DNA of 64,000 nt from Paralvinella palmiformis (taxonomy: Eukaryota > Annelida > Polychaeta > Terebellida > Alvinellidae). A program made the translations under genes and the position numbers. Of the stretch, positions 1-13,089 are shown in pieces (positions within the stretch are counted from its first letter, which is position 1; every line of letters begins with the position of its first letter). The stretch is from assembly GCA_025642065.1 (NCBI GenBank), contig JAODUP010000143.1, positions 294,001 to 358,000 of the forward strand. The letters are read 5' to 3'. Below the pieces are notes generated by a model. It was not told the DNA's origin. It saw only the letters and a list, made by a program, of their open reading frames with translations, and ran no database searches.

Positions 1-25
1 ACAAAACATATATTAATAATCACAC

Positions 26-62
<37 letters not shown>

Positions 63-87
63 TACTCACACACAAACCAACACCTAC

Positions 88-197
88 CCCATTTTTGGCC
101 ATGCAGCTTTCTTTACTCGTTGGACAGTTACATGATTTTCCAGTGTAACCCAGCTTACAGTGACACTTGCCACACTTACACACACCACGACTTGGAC
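88..197 (-). CDS. ITGB: Integrin beta exon: I-EGF3 (last exon visible)
   Basis: It encodes about residues 572-608. [19 protein letters not shown] gives another integrin EGF core. The donor is gtaggt at 87-82. The following exons lie left of the window, so the protein is incomplete here because of the window edge, not because of a mutation. Confidence 0.94.
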
Positions 198-3100
198 CTA
201 AACAATACATACACAAGTTATTACCTGCTGTTAAGAATACAGAGGTTTATTGTTAATGTACGTGCATATGAGAAGTGTGCAAACCCAACAATGCATATGA
301 ACTGGGAATGCAGATATTGGAGGAAAATGAATAAAAGTGATATTGGTGATGATGATTGATGTTTCATGGCCAATTTTGTGCACATGTTAGGCTAAATGGG
401 CCGAGGATAATGAAACAAAGTCAAAGATGAAACACCCTTCAGATATGCCTACACCAAGATTTGAACTCAGGTGGTAGTGATCTGTGGCCCAATGTGCTAC
501 CAACTAGATAAAAAAAATATTGGTCAATTTTGGTATTGACCAATATTGTAGCTTGACCACTTATGTTTACTTGTAACAAAAGAACATACCCAAAACCTTT
601 AATATGAGAAAGTCAAAATATAATTGTATGAATAAAAACAAAAGTGACATCCGGATGACACCAGTTACTATGATCTTAAGTCATTAAATCAGGTCAGGAA
701 CTAGACAATACCATGATAATATAAAGTCCAAAATGTATGAAAACTCAAAATACATGTATATTTTTAGAACAAAACAGTTGGCAGAAATGGTCTTATGTTT
801 ATTAAAGCAAAGGTTGCAAATGGTCCTTACAAAATAAAATAATTAAAAAAAGAAATATGCTGACACATATGAAGCACCAGAAAAAAACTGTGACATAATC
901 AGCATTATAACTAAGGGTGAATCGGCCTCCTTGGTCCAACTGGTAGCACGTTGGATCACAAATCACTACCACCTGAGTTCGAATTTCGGCATGGGCTTAT
1001 CTGAAGGGTGTTTCATTTTGGCTTCGCTTCATTAACTTTGGAAGTGGCTCGGCCCATTCAGCCTGCCTCATTTATTAGCTCTTAATGTTTGTATTAGAGC
1101 CAATCAGTTATTTTACTGTGGGGATTTCCCCTTAATTATGCCCCTGTATCATGCTAGGTTACGAGATCTCACCCTTTTAGACCTTCACTGGTTTGATAAT
1201 ATATCAGTTAAAGCTTTGGTAAGATATCAGACATACAATATACGACATCTTATTATGTGACGATATTAATAAAACCCTACCTCCACATATTTCTCCATCA
1301 AAGAAGTCACACGCGTAGTCATTACATTCACAGTACTTTCCACTGAACGTCTTTGAAGGATCAGCAATGTAGAGAGGTTTACATATACATCTGCCACACT
1401 CACAGCGACCATTACCTTCACAGATCTCAGAGGTGTTTGTTCTGTGAACAAAAAAACAAACAAATACTAAATAAAATTATATAGATACTGTACTCAAGCG
1501 AATAAGGGGCCCGTCGGCTATTGTATTCGATGACAGTTTTCCCCCGGCGGCTATTCAAGGATGCCCTTATTCAAGAAGAGGCTATTATTGTTTTTATGAC
1601 ATGTTGGTGTCTGATATAAAGATTGTCGTACTGAAAATATTGTTGATCCCCTGACATGCCTGTTTGTTTCGGCTTGCATTTCTTCCACAGTTCCTGACAA
1701 AAGACAGAGTTAAAACGATCTTGGCTTCCTGTACTTAAAATGAATGTGACCCTCAATAATGGCGTAGATTACAGAGAAAATTAGAAACACAATTTTACTT
1801 ATAACTGATGACCAACTAACAATTTATACAATGGAATTAGTTTTGTGCATGATTATTTTGCCGAGAATTTTCCATAATACCAGTATAAATTAACTGACAT
1901 GAACATCAATGGCAAGTATGCTGCTGACGTATGGATAGAATGTGGGCGATGATAAGTGAATCTATGCTAGAGTATTCGTACATGTGTATCTTCATTTGTT
2001 TTCTTCAGGGGGGGGCGCTATTTCAAACAGGGGCGCTTATTTATTTCAAATCATATTTACCCCCGGCCCCTGTTTGAGCAGAGGCCCTTATTCGTGCGAG
2101 TACGGTAGGTAGATTTATAAACAGATAAATCAATATCTTTATGCATTACACTAGGTACACATACAAATGACCCCTCTGTGTATGTCTGTGTGTCCACATG
2201 GACGAGGCTTTATTCCATTATTCATTGTTACCATCACTAAACAATGATGGCTTCCTCACTGTTATAGGAATTATTCTGATACTTTTATACTGAACCATTG
2301 ATTTGCTGTGAGTAGCCAGAGCCCTACTTGAGACGGCAATGTTAAATAGAAAATTATTATCCTACGAACACAATCCTAAATGAAGAGAACGCTCCATCGG
2401 ATGTTATGAGCAGACATTTATTCATCAAAACCATCAACACATAGATATCACGTCCTACATTCAATGATATGGTGGTGAAACTGACAAGATCAAACCACAG
2501 AAAATAACAACAGTAGTTGGGTGGATATATACAAGGAACCTCTCACATTACAGAACATAGCTCAGCTCATATGTGCCTATAAGAAAGAACATGATAACAC
2601 ACTTACCTTTTACATGTGGCATCGTAATCATCGCTATCTACAGTCGAGCCATCACACTGGCAGTTTTTACCATAATGCTTCTCATTACAAGCACAAGCAC
2701 CACACTGGTAAGTACCACTGCCATTACACATAGGGCTGTTAGGTTGCTGAAATGAGAACCAATGGAACCACAAAATTAACAGCTGGAATGTGTACATCTA
2801 AAACTCTACGTATGTTTTCTTAAGACAATGCTTTATTAACTTTATAGGTGAAAGAGTATAAAAATGGTGACTTAGAACCTTCTGTGGTATGTAATCTTAG
2901 GAATGAACACAATCTTTTTGAATACTTCATATTGAGACAAGGGTAATTCTGTTAATCAGTGTGAAAATATCCCTAAGAGCATATGCAAAAGAAGGGCCTC
3001 ACTGACCTTTGACTAGCCCATAAAGTAAACTTGTAATTAGTGAAGATTCATAATGAACCATTTTCTGTTTGCCTTAGAATATCAGAATTTGAGAAAATGT

Positions 3101-6100
3101 CATATACTGTAGACTAATGAAAAAACTTTACTTGAAACAAACTCAGTAGAGGAAAGTACAATTTTATTGTTCACAGCCTTTTCATATCATAACTCAGTTG
3201 ATGAAGGGCCTGTGCTACAGCTATTGAAAGTCAATCAACACCTGAGGTTTCTTATCTCGTCATTTCAAGGGTTGATATTGATTAGGCTTTTCAACACGAT
3301 ACTTAAGAATGAGAACCATCTAAAACCATCAAAATGTCACCTTACATAAACTCAATACTTACAGGAGGCAGGACATCACCAATTGGTTTGAAGTCTGGCT
3401 TCTCACACGGACAAGAACATATCAGCTTCAGTCTGAGGGACAGCTTCTCAGCAAGACCAACAGGATAGATGGTGACAAGTTTATCTAATTCGGCTTCATT
3501 TTCGGGACACTCTGTCACCTCTATTGTTACTTGGAAGGTCACCTAAAGGTCATTAACAAGAAATTAAGACCAACCATATTAACATTATAGGGCAGTATAA
3601 CATTACAATGTATATCGTAGGTCCGGCCATTAAGCTAATACCATTTGTCAACATTTTAACCCTTATTTTGAGGGGTTGGCTTAATGGCTGATGCTATTTC
3701 AGTGTCAAGAAATCCACTCATCGGGAGAAAAAAAATCAGTATGTTAGCAGCTGTCTAGACTCTAGTCTAGATCTAGATGTAATATGCAAACAGACATCAA
3801 TCGTCATATCAGTTATTTACATTGTCTCGGTTATTGCCATGTTAGTGACCAAAACATACCATCAAAGGCTCAGTAGTAATTGATAATATGTCTAATTATT
3901 TCTAAGTCATTGATCTCATATGTGGTTCATTGAATGTTTAATCATGCCATTAATTTAAGTTTGAGGTCCTACTTATGAGCTAACAGTTTGTGTAAATGAT
4001 CCTTATAACTTGCCTTGATCTATTGACAGTATACAAAACACATTGGTACGAATAAGGAATTATGAAAACAAAACTATATCCTGCATTCAAAACATCACTT
4101 AGAAATACTGCAGGGAAAAGTTCATATTTTTAGGTCGGCTTAATGGACGATACTACCACAAATCGTGATATTTTAGGCCTAAAAACAACCTCAGCTTAAT
4201 GGCAGGGACTTATGGTATATCTTATTATTATTATCATTGTCATCATCATTATTATTATATTAATTTGCCTTAGTATCCCATAATTTTAAGAAAAGAAAGT
4301 TATATTAAGGTCAAAACAAAATATAAAAGGTAAACACACACACAAAGAGAGAGAGATAGCAAAAACTAATATTGTACAACATGCTTATAATAAACTATTT
4401 TGTGGGTAGGTAACATGTTTGATGCTAGGTGGCAGTGTTGTTTGTGACAGTTTTAAATTATTTGCCAGGCACTTCTCAAATGCAAATATATATACTGTGT
4501 AATGTTTCTTTTGATGGCACATTTCATAAAACAGTTACAAATTTTAACATTATACATACTACATTTATACAGTTACAGTGGACCTGGACAGTACGACACC
4601 CACAAAGTTGACCGATTAACAACTTTTAAACGAGCCTATTTTGTATGGGATTGCATACCATAGCTGTTTATTTCAAAGTTGTCACATGAACAAAATGCAT
4701 CAAATCTGCTTTGGCTTATTGTAATGACTTGGTGTACTCAATTCATACAAGCTAAATTTAAATCACATGCACCGATGTTTATTTAAACACAGCTTAGGTC
4801 ATGTTTTACAATTTCAGTCGCAGATCTAGCACTCACGGAATCAGACCAGTTTGTCTGCTTTGAAGTAGTACTTTACTGGGTACGGTGGATCAGATAAAAG
4901 GAAATACTTGCACCAGTCACAGTATTCTGCAGCATTGTCTTACAGACCCAATTATTTTCATGCTGATGTTTGCATAGCTACAGCTTGGTTCCTCCAGGTG
5001 ATTGGTGGGAAGTATTTGAGAACAACTGGGTGCTTTTCTGCTGGTCATATATTCGTTAAAACTGTAAATTCATTATGCCTGTGTTCATAATATGCATAAA
5101 AGGTTACAGAGAAAAAGATAGGAGGAATATCTGTATGTAACAAATCATTTCTTTATATCTGTGAATTTATTACACCTAGAAGGGTGTTGCAATGTATCCT
5201 GTCTCTGTTAAATACCCAATACTCTATGATTAAGCTGATAATTGATGATGTCTGTCAACATAGAACATGATAGTAATATCAGCTCTGGGATGTACACTTC
5301 TAAAGAAGATCATTAATCAAATCAAGCAATCGCTAAATTTCAGGCCGTTGTGCTACAACTGTCTACGAACTATTTTATACGTACGCTATCGCCAACACCA
5401 AGTTTATCACAGTAGGACACATCCAGCTCTTCATCGCTGAAAATAAGCAATAAGCAAGAAATAGTGATGGCCAACAAACAGAATAAAATTGATTTCTTTG
5501 ACTATCCATCTAAATAGTTAATTTCTCTTAAAACATTATAACAGTTAACAGCGGATGTATTCTTCTAAACTAACCCCTGACACTTTGTCTTAAACTGTAT
5601 GTCGACGCCATCTGATGCATCAGTCCTGAGCTCGACCTTACCACTGATTTTCTAAATAAGGTGAAAAATGAGTATTAACATGAAGCAATACATTTATGGC
5701 AAATAATACTGTGTACATTTTAGAAGGAAACTACATCACGATTGTGCATTGGTAATGTGATAGAGTAGAACTTTGCTGATAAGGTAATGAGCTAGACCTC
5801 ATTAAGTGACATCTTTACTTGTATCATGAGCAAACCAATGTTCAGCTACTTTGTGGCTAAATGTTCCACTACTTTGTGGCTAATCATAATTCATGTTATT
5901 TTGTAATGTAATACGGAATTATTAATTGTTCATACTTATTAGCTAGATTTAAAGAAACAGAACACATCTATTATTATGCTGTTGCTGTATATACAAACTT
6001 CAAAAATAATTATTAATATTTACACTTGTACTTAACTTATAATCCTTTCTTAAAGGAAGAGCTCACTCTCAAATGATATGACTTAAATGTGTGATGCTTA

Positions 6101-8518
6101 TAAAAGAAACCCCCAATTCCACAGTAATATTTACAAACAATACCTGATATCATAGAGATAAGGAAGTGATCTAAATAACTGAAGGGTCACCATTATGGCC
6201 TCCCCAAATACCAGATTTTATGGCAGGATGGAGAACAGTAACAAATTAACTACACCCCAAACAATTAACACCTAACAACAATGCCAGACACTGAACAATA
6301 TCCATAATATATGTACTTATTTTATAACCAGATCCAAAATACATATCTCATGCAGGAGTGGCTTGGGTTTCTTAAAATTTATACTCTAAATCCAATTCTA
6401 CAGCGCTGAGGATTATACATCTTGTCTCACTATTTATGAACACCAGACCAACCAACAAAGATAAACGTATGTCAAGATGAGGAAATATTACTGCTGCGTC
6501 TTAGAACTATAATATATAACTATTAGAAATGTCAAACACTTCTTGTCAATCATAATAAAATTGACATTTGAATGGCACTGGCATGTTTGATTATCAAGAG
6601 ACCTTTGTTTCTGCTTATTGTTATCATATTTCTAATAATTTTTATCTATATACACAATTTACCATTTAGATCAATCTACGGCATACAGGGTTGGGTTTAT
6701 GACAGTCATAAACCTGTCATAAATACCTTTATGACATCATATACTGTCATCATAAACTGTCATCATAAACCTCTATTCACTATATTTTGTGATTTTAATT
6801 TTGACATTTAGATTCATCACTAGCAGCTGGGTACCATGGGCAAAGACATATTTTCATGGACAGCAAGACTATGTTACAATTATGGGCTAAGAGAAAACAC
6901 TCTATGGGTAGAAGACCCCTGAGAGCCTAAACTGAAAAAAGTGACACTATGTTCAGCAATGACTGCTTGTGTTTGTCAGCACACCTGAATATGCACATCA
7001 AATTGGAGTTTAAGCAGTCACCACCAGATAAACATTGACTGACGGAAGAAAAAATCCAATAGTTTTAATGATGTGGTACTGTATTTGTTGCATAAAAGCA
7101 TAGATTCTGGCAGACAGATCTCTATGTACTATGTATGATGCAACAATGATATTTATCATCTCACCTTTAAAGTAAACCTTTGGTATCCAAAAACCTTTTT
7201 CGAAATGACTGTAATAACAATGACTCTTATTTTGTTGCTATTATTAGTTACTCTATATAATTTATTAGTAAGTTTATGTTTACACATATCAATTTTAGGT
7301 GGCCACAACATGGGTTATAATTACAGAGTAAAATATGCGCATATGTCCCGTGATGGCACGCAGAGAGTGGTGACCGTATATAAACACAACTGAGCAAAAC
7401 TGAACAAAAACACCCCCACTGATGATATCAGCTCAGACTCTGCTTGACCTGACATGCCACGTGATAACATATGGAATGGAATATTCATCAGGAGACTTTA
7501 TACGGAACCTGATAGCTGCTTGCGATCCAAATTTCTGCTTACAAGCGAATAAAATATCAACATATCATAAGATCTTTAGCGATTAAAAACTAAATCAAAG
7601 TCCCGATCAATTTTAAATGGCTAAGAAATGTATCATCTAGATTTGCTAATAAGGAATTGCATATTTTTGAGTAAGATGGAAACTTCCAAAGAATCTCTTC
7701 TAACAATAATTGGAATTAAATCAAAAGCCCAATATCTTACCTTATAGTTGTCTTTAATTAGCTGCACAATATTGGATGAATCATTAGCCAGTTCACCAAC
7801 CATGGCGCCCTCTATCATATTACTAAGTCTGTTAAACTTTGGCAGTTGTTCTTTGGTGATGGCAAAGATAACGTTTACTTTTTCTTCTGAGATGCGGTAG
7901 GCTAACTGAGATACTGATGGGTAGTCCTGATTAGTCGGATAGAAAATACTAATACGATAAAATGAAACACGCATAGTAATACGGATAGATATATCTATTT
8001 ATCTCGCTTACTGGTTGACTTGCAGACAAGGGTATTGATAAACCGACAGAATACAGTAATTAACAACTTGACAGACATGTAAGACAGATATAAAATAGTT
8101 ATGTTCAAGAATTCGATAATACCACACAAATCAAATTAATCAATTTACTATATGCTGACCTGGAATAAGCTCTCACTATCCTCATGGTTAGAATCAAGAT
8201 GACAATGTCCATCGTTTGGTGTCACTATACCACCAAGCTGAAATAGACACATGTCACACATAGTTAGAGAGAGGTTAAAAATATTAGAAATTTTAATCAT
8301 TTGCATAATAAACAAATATATATTAATCAGCACACTATTGGGTGTCTTACTTTTAAGCACCATAAACTATATTCACATGGATAAATAATTTTTTTAAATC
8401 TTTTAGAGAAATAATTATAGGAAAATTATAATCTTATTATTCCTGCACGTATTACAGTTTTTCAATTAAAACTTGATATGATGATATTAGAACATTACAC
8501 ACACACACACACACACAC

Positions 8519-8557
<39 letters not shown>

Positions 8558-8566
8558 AAAAACACA

Positions 8567-8605
<39 letters not shown>

Positions 8606-8607
8606 AT

Positions 8608-8658
<51 letters not shown>

Positions 8659-10527
8659 CACACTAAAGAACCAACAAACCAGTTGTCTAATTAATAAAAG
8701 CCATACACTATAAGAATGTAATAAAAGAAAGCTGAAGAATAGCACAAATGTTCAAATAATTACTCTTTTATCAGACTTTTTTTACTTAGGTTACCATATT
8801 CCCTTCTCTATTTAACAAACTGCAACTGAGTATGATTTGAAAGAAAACCTGTCCACTTTGTGTGGAAAATAAAGCGTTGTATGCCAAAACTAAGTACAAC
8901 ATTAGGTATTCTACAAATAACATATTTTGTGCGTAATTTTTCAGCACAAGTTAGTTTTTATCTGTTGTTCTGGATGCACAGGAAACAATGACACAGCCAG
9001 CTTATGGATTTCATATACACATCCCATTAGAGTGGCTAATTAAACAGATTAATACGATAATAAAGACACCATCCAGTTAGTAGGAACATGCACCTGATTG
9101 ATGATGAAGAAGATGATGATGATAATAGCAATAAGTATCAATGATCGTAACATGAAGACCTGGTAGTAGTGCGAGTAACCAACCATTGAGTTATGTTGGG
9201 GGTGTGCAACAGTGTGAGTGAACTATGAGTGCAGAAACTTCAGTTATTGAGTAAATATGGGGTCTGGTCCCCCCCCCCCAACACAATCATTTACTTATTT
9301 AGGCTTGTTCACAACAATTAATCAATCACTTAAGCAATCACACTGATTACATATATTGATTAATTGTATTGATTAACTTTTTAGTGTTTATCCCAGTAGG
9401 ACAATAACACTATTAACCTCATGAAATATCACCGAAGAAGAAGAACACCATCATCAAAAGTCTGGAATGCGCTGAAGCAGACACCTTTTGCATCAGTTTT
9501 AAATAGAGCCACAAAAGCTGGCCTCAGAATACATACATTTCTAGACACTACCACTTGTAACATTAGCATCAGCATTCTATTAAAAAGAATATTATCCTGT
9601 AGCAGACAAGAGAAATGATTAATATAAAAATAGGGTTCTGCGTGTCTGATCTCTTTATATTTTACTTTTTGTGAAGGAAGACAAAAGTGTCAACTGCGAA
9701 ATAAAGATCTACATGACAAATAAACAAGGAGTATAAAACTACAAACACAAACAAACACCGATAAGCAATGAACACAAACAAGAATACAAACTACAGTAGC
9801 TAAGACAATGTCGTTAAAACCAAACAGAAGGATATTTGAAGTGTAAAATAAACAAAACAAATAAGGTAACAGGCGGTAAAGATATCGTGGCTTATATAGA
9901 AACATCTAAGGTAAGATTTTGTCAAACTAACGCAACTTAGGCCAAGTTCAATATCCATCTCACCGACCCTAAGATTAGCCAGACTGTAAGAGAAAATGTT
10001 TCGAGTGCAGACTGAATAGTTAGCGTATTAGGTAAGGTAAGAACACACAAAAATGTAAAACAAACAAAAATTGTGCAGCACAGATGAAGAGACGCCACCA
10101 ATATATCATAAAACTGGAGTCACTTGGTAGACATGAAGTGTTAAACTCTGTACAGTGTACAGCAGCGAGAGTACAATACTAACATCGTAATGAAACCAAG
10201 TCAAATGCTCGTTAACAATCAGTGTAATAATAGAACAAATTGGTATGTAATGTGCAATGGCAGTGTATTTGTAAATGGTCACAAAACAAAGACCAACTAA
10301 CTAACTAACTAACTAAGACAATCATGCCATGACACAAGACAAACACATTGAGGATGACTGAGCAGTGATCTCCATAAACAAACCTTGCCATCACCGGCGT
10401 AGTGGAAATCATTGTCTGTGGATACAAGCAGCATCTTTCTTGATGCTTCTCGCCAACCTATGTCACCCTGTTATTGTCATAACAAGCAGGTAAAATTTGA
10501 GAAATAGTTCTGAAGAACAGCCCTGAC

Positions 10528-10567
<40 letters not shown>

Positions 10568-13051
10568 TGCACAAAAAAATACATACATACATACACAGAT
10601 AGGTATAAATACATAGGTACATATATGCCAAGTGCAATGATTGTGTAATTAGTGCGAACGGAAGGGAATGGTAGCCTATACATATAAACATTTGATGAGT
10701 CACTAATTACACCACCACCTTCAGATACGACATATATATATAATAGATATGATTGATTATTAGAAACTGGAATCAGCAGAACATAGCACAAGTTAATGGC
10801 AAGTAAAATCACAGAATGTGACGACAATCAAGGGAAATAAACGTTTGTAGTTTTTGCACTATTCACTGTAACATTTTGTGAACCAGGATAATGAATATTT
10901 CTCATTCTGTGATTTTGCATGGCATGATTTCTACCATTACATTAAAGAATAACAAGTTTTCATGGATATGAAAATTGTTATTTCGTATGTACAGCAAAAC
11001 GATCTGCAAAAAAATCAGACAAAGTATATGAGAGAGTGAGGGACCAGCTACTGGAGTAATAGCTCGCCAAGACGATGAACGTGATGTTGCCGTGATAACC
11101 GCTTACAAACCTTGCCATCGCCGGCGAAGTGGAAATCATTGTCAGTAGAAACGAGTAGCAGTTTCCTCGATCTCAGTCTCCAACCTATATCGGCCTAATG
11201 TGATTAAATTATGAGGTTTTGTAAACATTAACTTCAAATTAAACCGCCTTTCTGAACAGTGATCAGATTTAAAATAAACTGGTTTATATAGCATATGGTC
11301 ACAAGAAATAATATAATAATTTGTTACGGGTAAGACTCTAAAATAGGCTGTGCTCAACTTGGGGCATGTGAGAATACAACAAAATGCCTACACTGTTTAA
11401 AATCATGGGGTTGGAATGTGCCCTAACAAATTGGCTATATCACACGGGACACAAATATATAGCATGATTTAGGAAAACAATTCTGAAAGTAAAACAAACC
11501 ATTGCCAGTAAAATATAATGAAGAGCTTCTCAATGAATATAGTACTTCTATTATATACATAGAGTCCTTGTCATATCTAGGTGTTCTTCTAAAAGAATGA
11601 AACTATTTACTGACAGAAAAATACAGAAGAAAATTGTAACGTTTTAGTCATGGATTAGTTTGATATAGCAATAAATGAGTAAATGGCGAGTGAAATTCTG
11701 GACCACATCATCAACTGGACCATTCTGTTTGAAAAAGCCTCAAAATTATAGCTGGCAGTAAACACCTTTTGAGTCCCGAAAAATCTATATTCTGGAGAAG
11801 AAAAAAAAAGCAATTCATGAAATTTTCTTGTCATCAATATGCTCAGGGTGAAAAATTCTAAACTTTTTGCTGTTGTCAATATAAAGTGACCTAACATATT
11901 TAGTTTACAAATAAATTGTATTTGTAGTAACACCAGTATCAATTAATCACAAACAAATTACTGCCCGATTACATTTTACTTTCAACAAATTACCAAATCT
12001 TCACCTTTGAATTATGGATGCCTATAAATAAATATTGTTTTTAAATTATTATTAAATTATAAACGACTAGAAATAAAATACAACACAATTTCAAAATAAC
12101 ATGGCATCCTCTAAAGTGGTTGAACCTTAGGACCACCACAAACTGGTCCTTCAATTCACCAGTCATCTCTTGGACAAAGCCATTACACACTATTTCATAA
12201 ACTAAACTATAAATGTATCAGGAATCATAATCAGGAGAAACTTTTACCCAACCTACAGAATCTTGGATAAATATGAGAACAAATGTTGAAACATGTAACA
12301 GAGTTCCCATTAAACATCTAAAAAGTCTAATTACACATATAAAGAGTTCCCATTATTTATTTCTGATGTAAATACAGAATTTACCCAAGAATTTTAAGTT
12401 TCTGTGATAACCTTAATACTGATTCTCAATAATAAAAATGCCAAACTAACTCAAAGCCGCGATTATTAAAAAAATAAATGTGACATTAATTACATCAAAA
12501 TTTCTTCAGTGATCACTTTAATATTTAATAAGTGCAAAATTTTAGAATAAGAATTCATTTGCTAATTTCATAACAATCAGCATTTCAAAAGTAAACAAAG
12601 TCAACATTTCACTATCCCTTTATTTTTGGAGGCTTTCTCTGACTTTTCAGTCTAGTGGGAGCCCTGCATATTAAAACACTAACAAATTCTGATAAACAGT
12701 TGTTTAACCATGCTGTGTGGAATTAGTATTCTTTTATTTAATTTGTACTTAAGTTTATGGTGCTTACCTTACAAGCAATGGCCTGCATCATGGCATCAAA
12801 AGTACCTTCCGGCGAATCTAAATTTCCAGAAATTGGTGCCTGTCGTACTCGCTCCTAGGATGATATAAAATATCAAAGATAAAGATCTTCTGGAAATAAT
12901 CTGCATTGCATGTTACTTATTAATCTCTTGCTCTCTCTTTCACACACACACACATATCCATAAATGCAAATACACTACATCATAACATGTATATAAAATG
13001 CTCATGTTTGTTAGTGTCTGTCTTTTTAAACCTATATCCATAACTTTTTGT

Positions 13052-13089
<38 letters not shown>

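Noticed and set aside
923..990. tRNA-like sequences at this and the other SINE copies as real tRNA genes
   Set aside because: A and B boxes are present, but the cloverleaf pairing is poor and each is followed by the same SINE body and atc tail.
4569..4625. Possible Tigger/pogo-like end (acagtggacctggacagtacgacacc written in parts)
   Set aside because: No inverted partner was found nearby, so it may be coincidence.
8452..8745. Open frames of 60-97 codons on both strands
   Set aside because: They consist of alternating residues from the CA/TA microsatellite.
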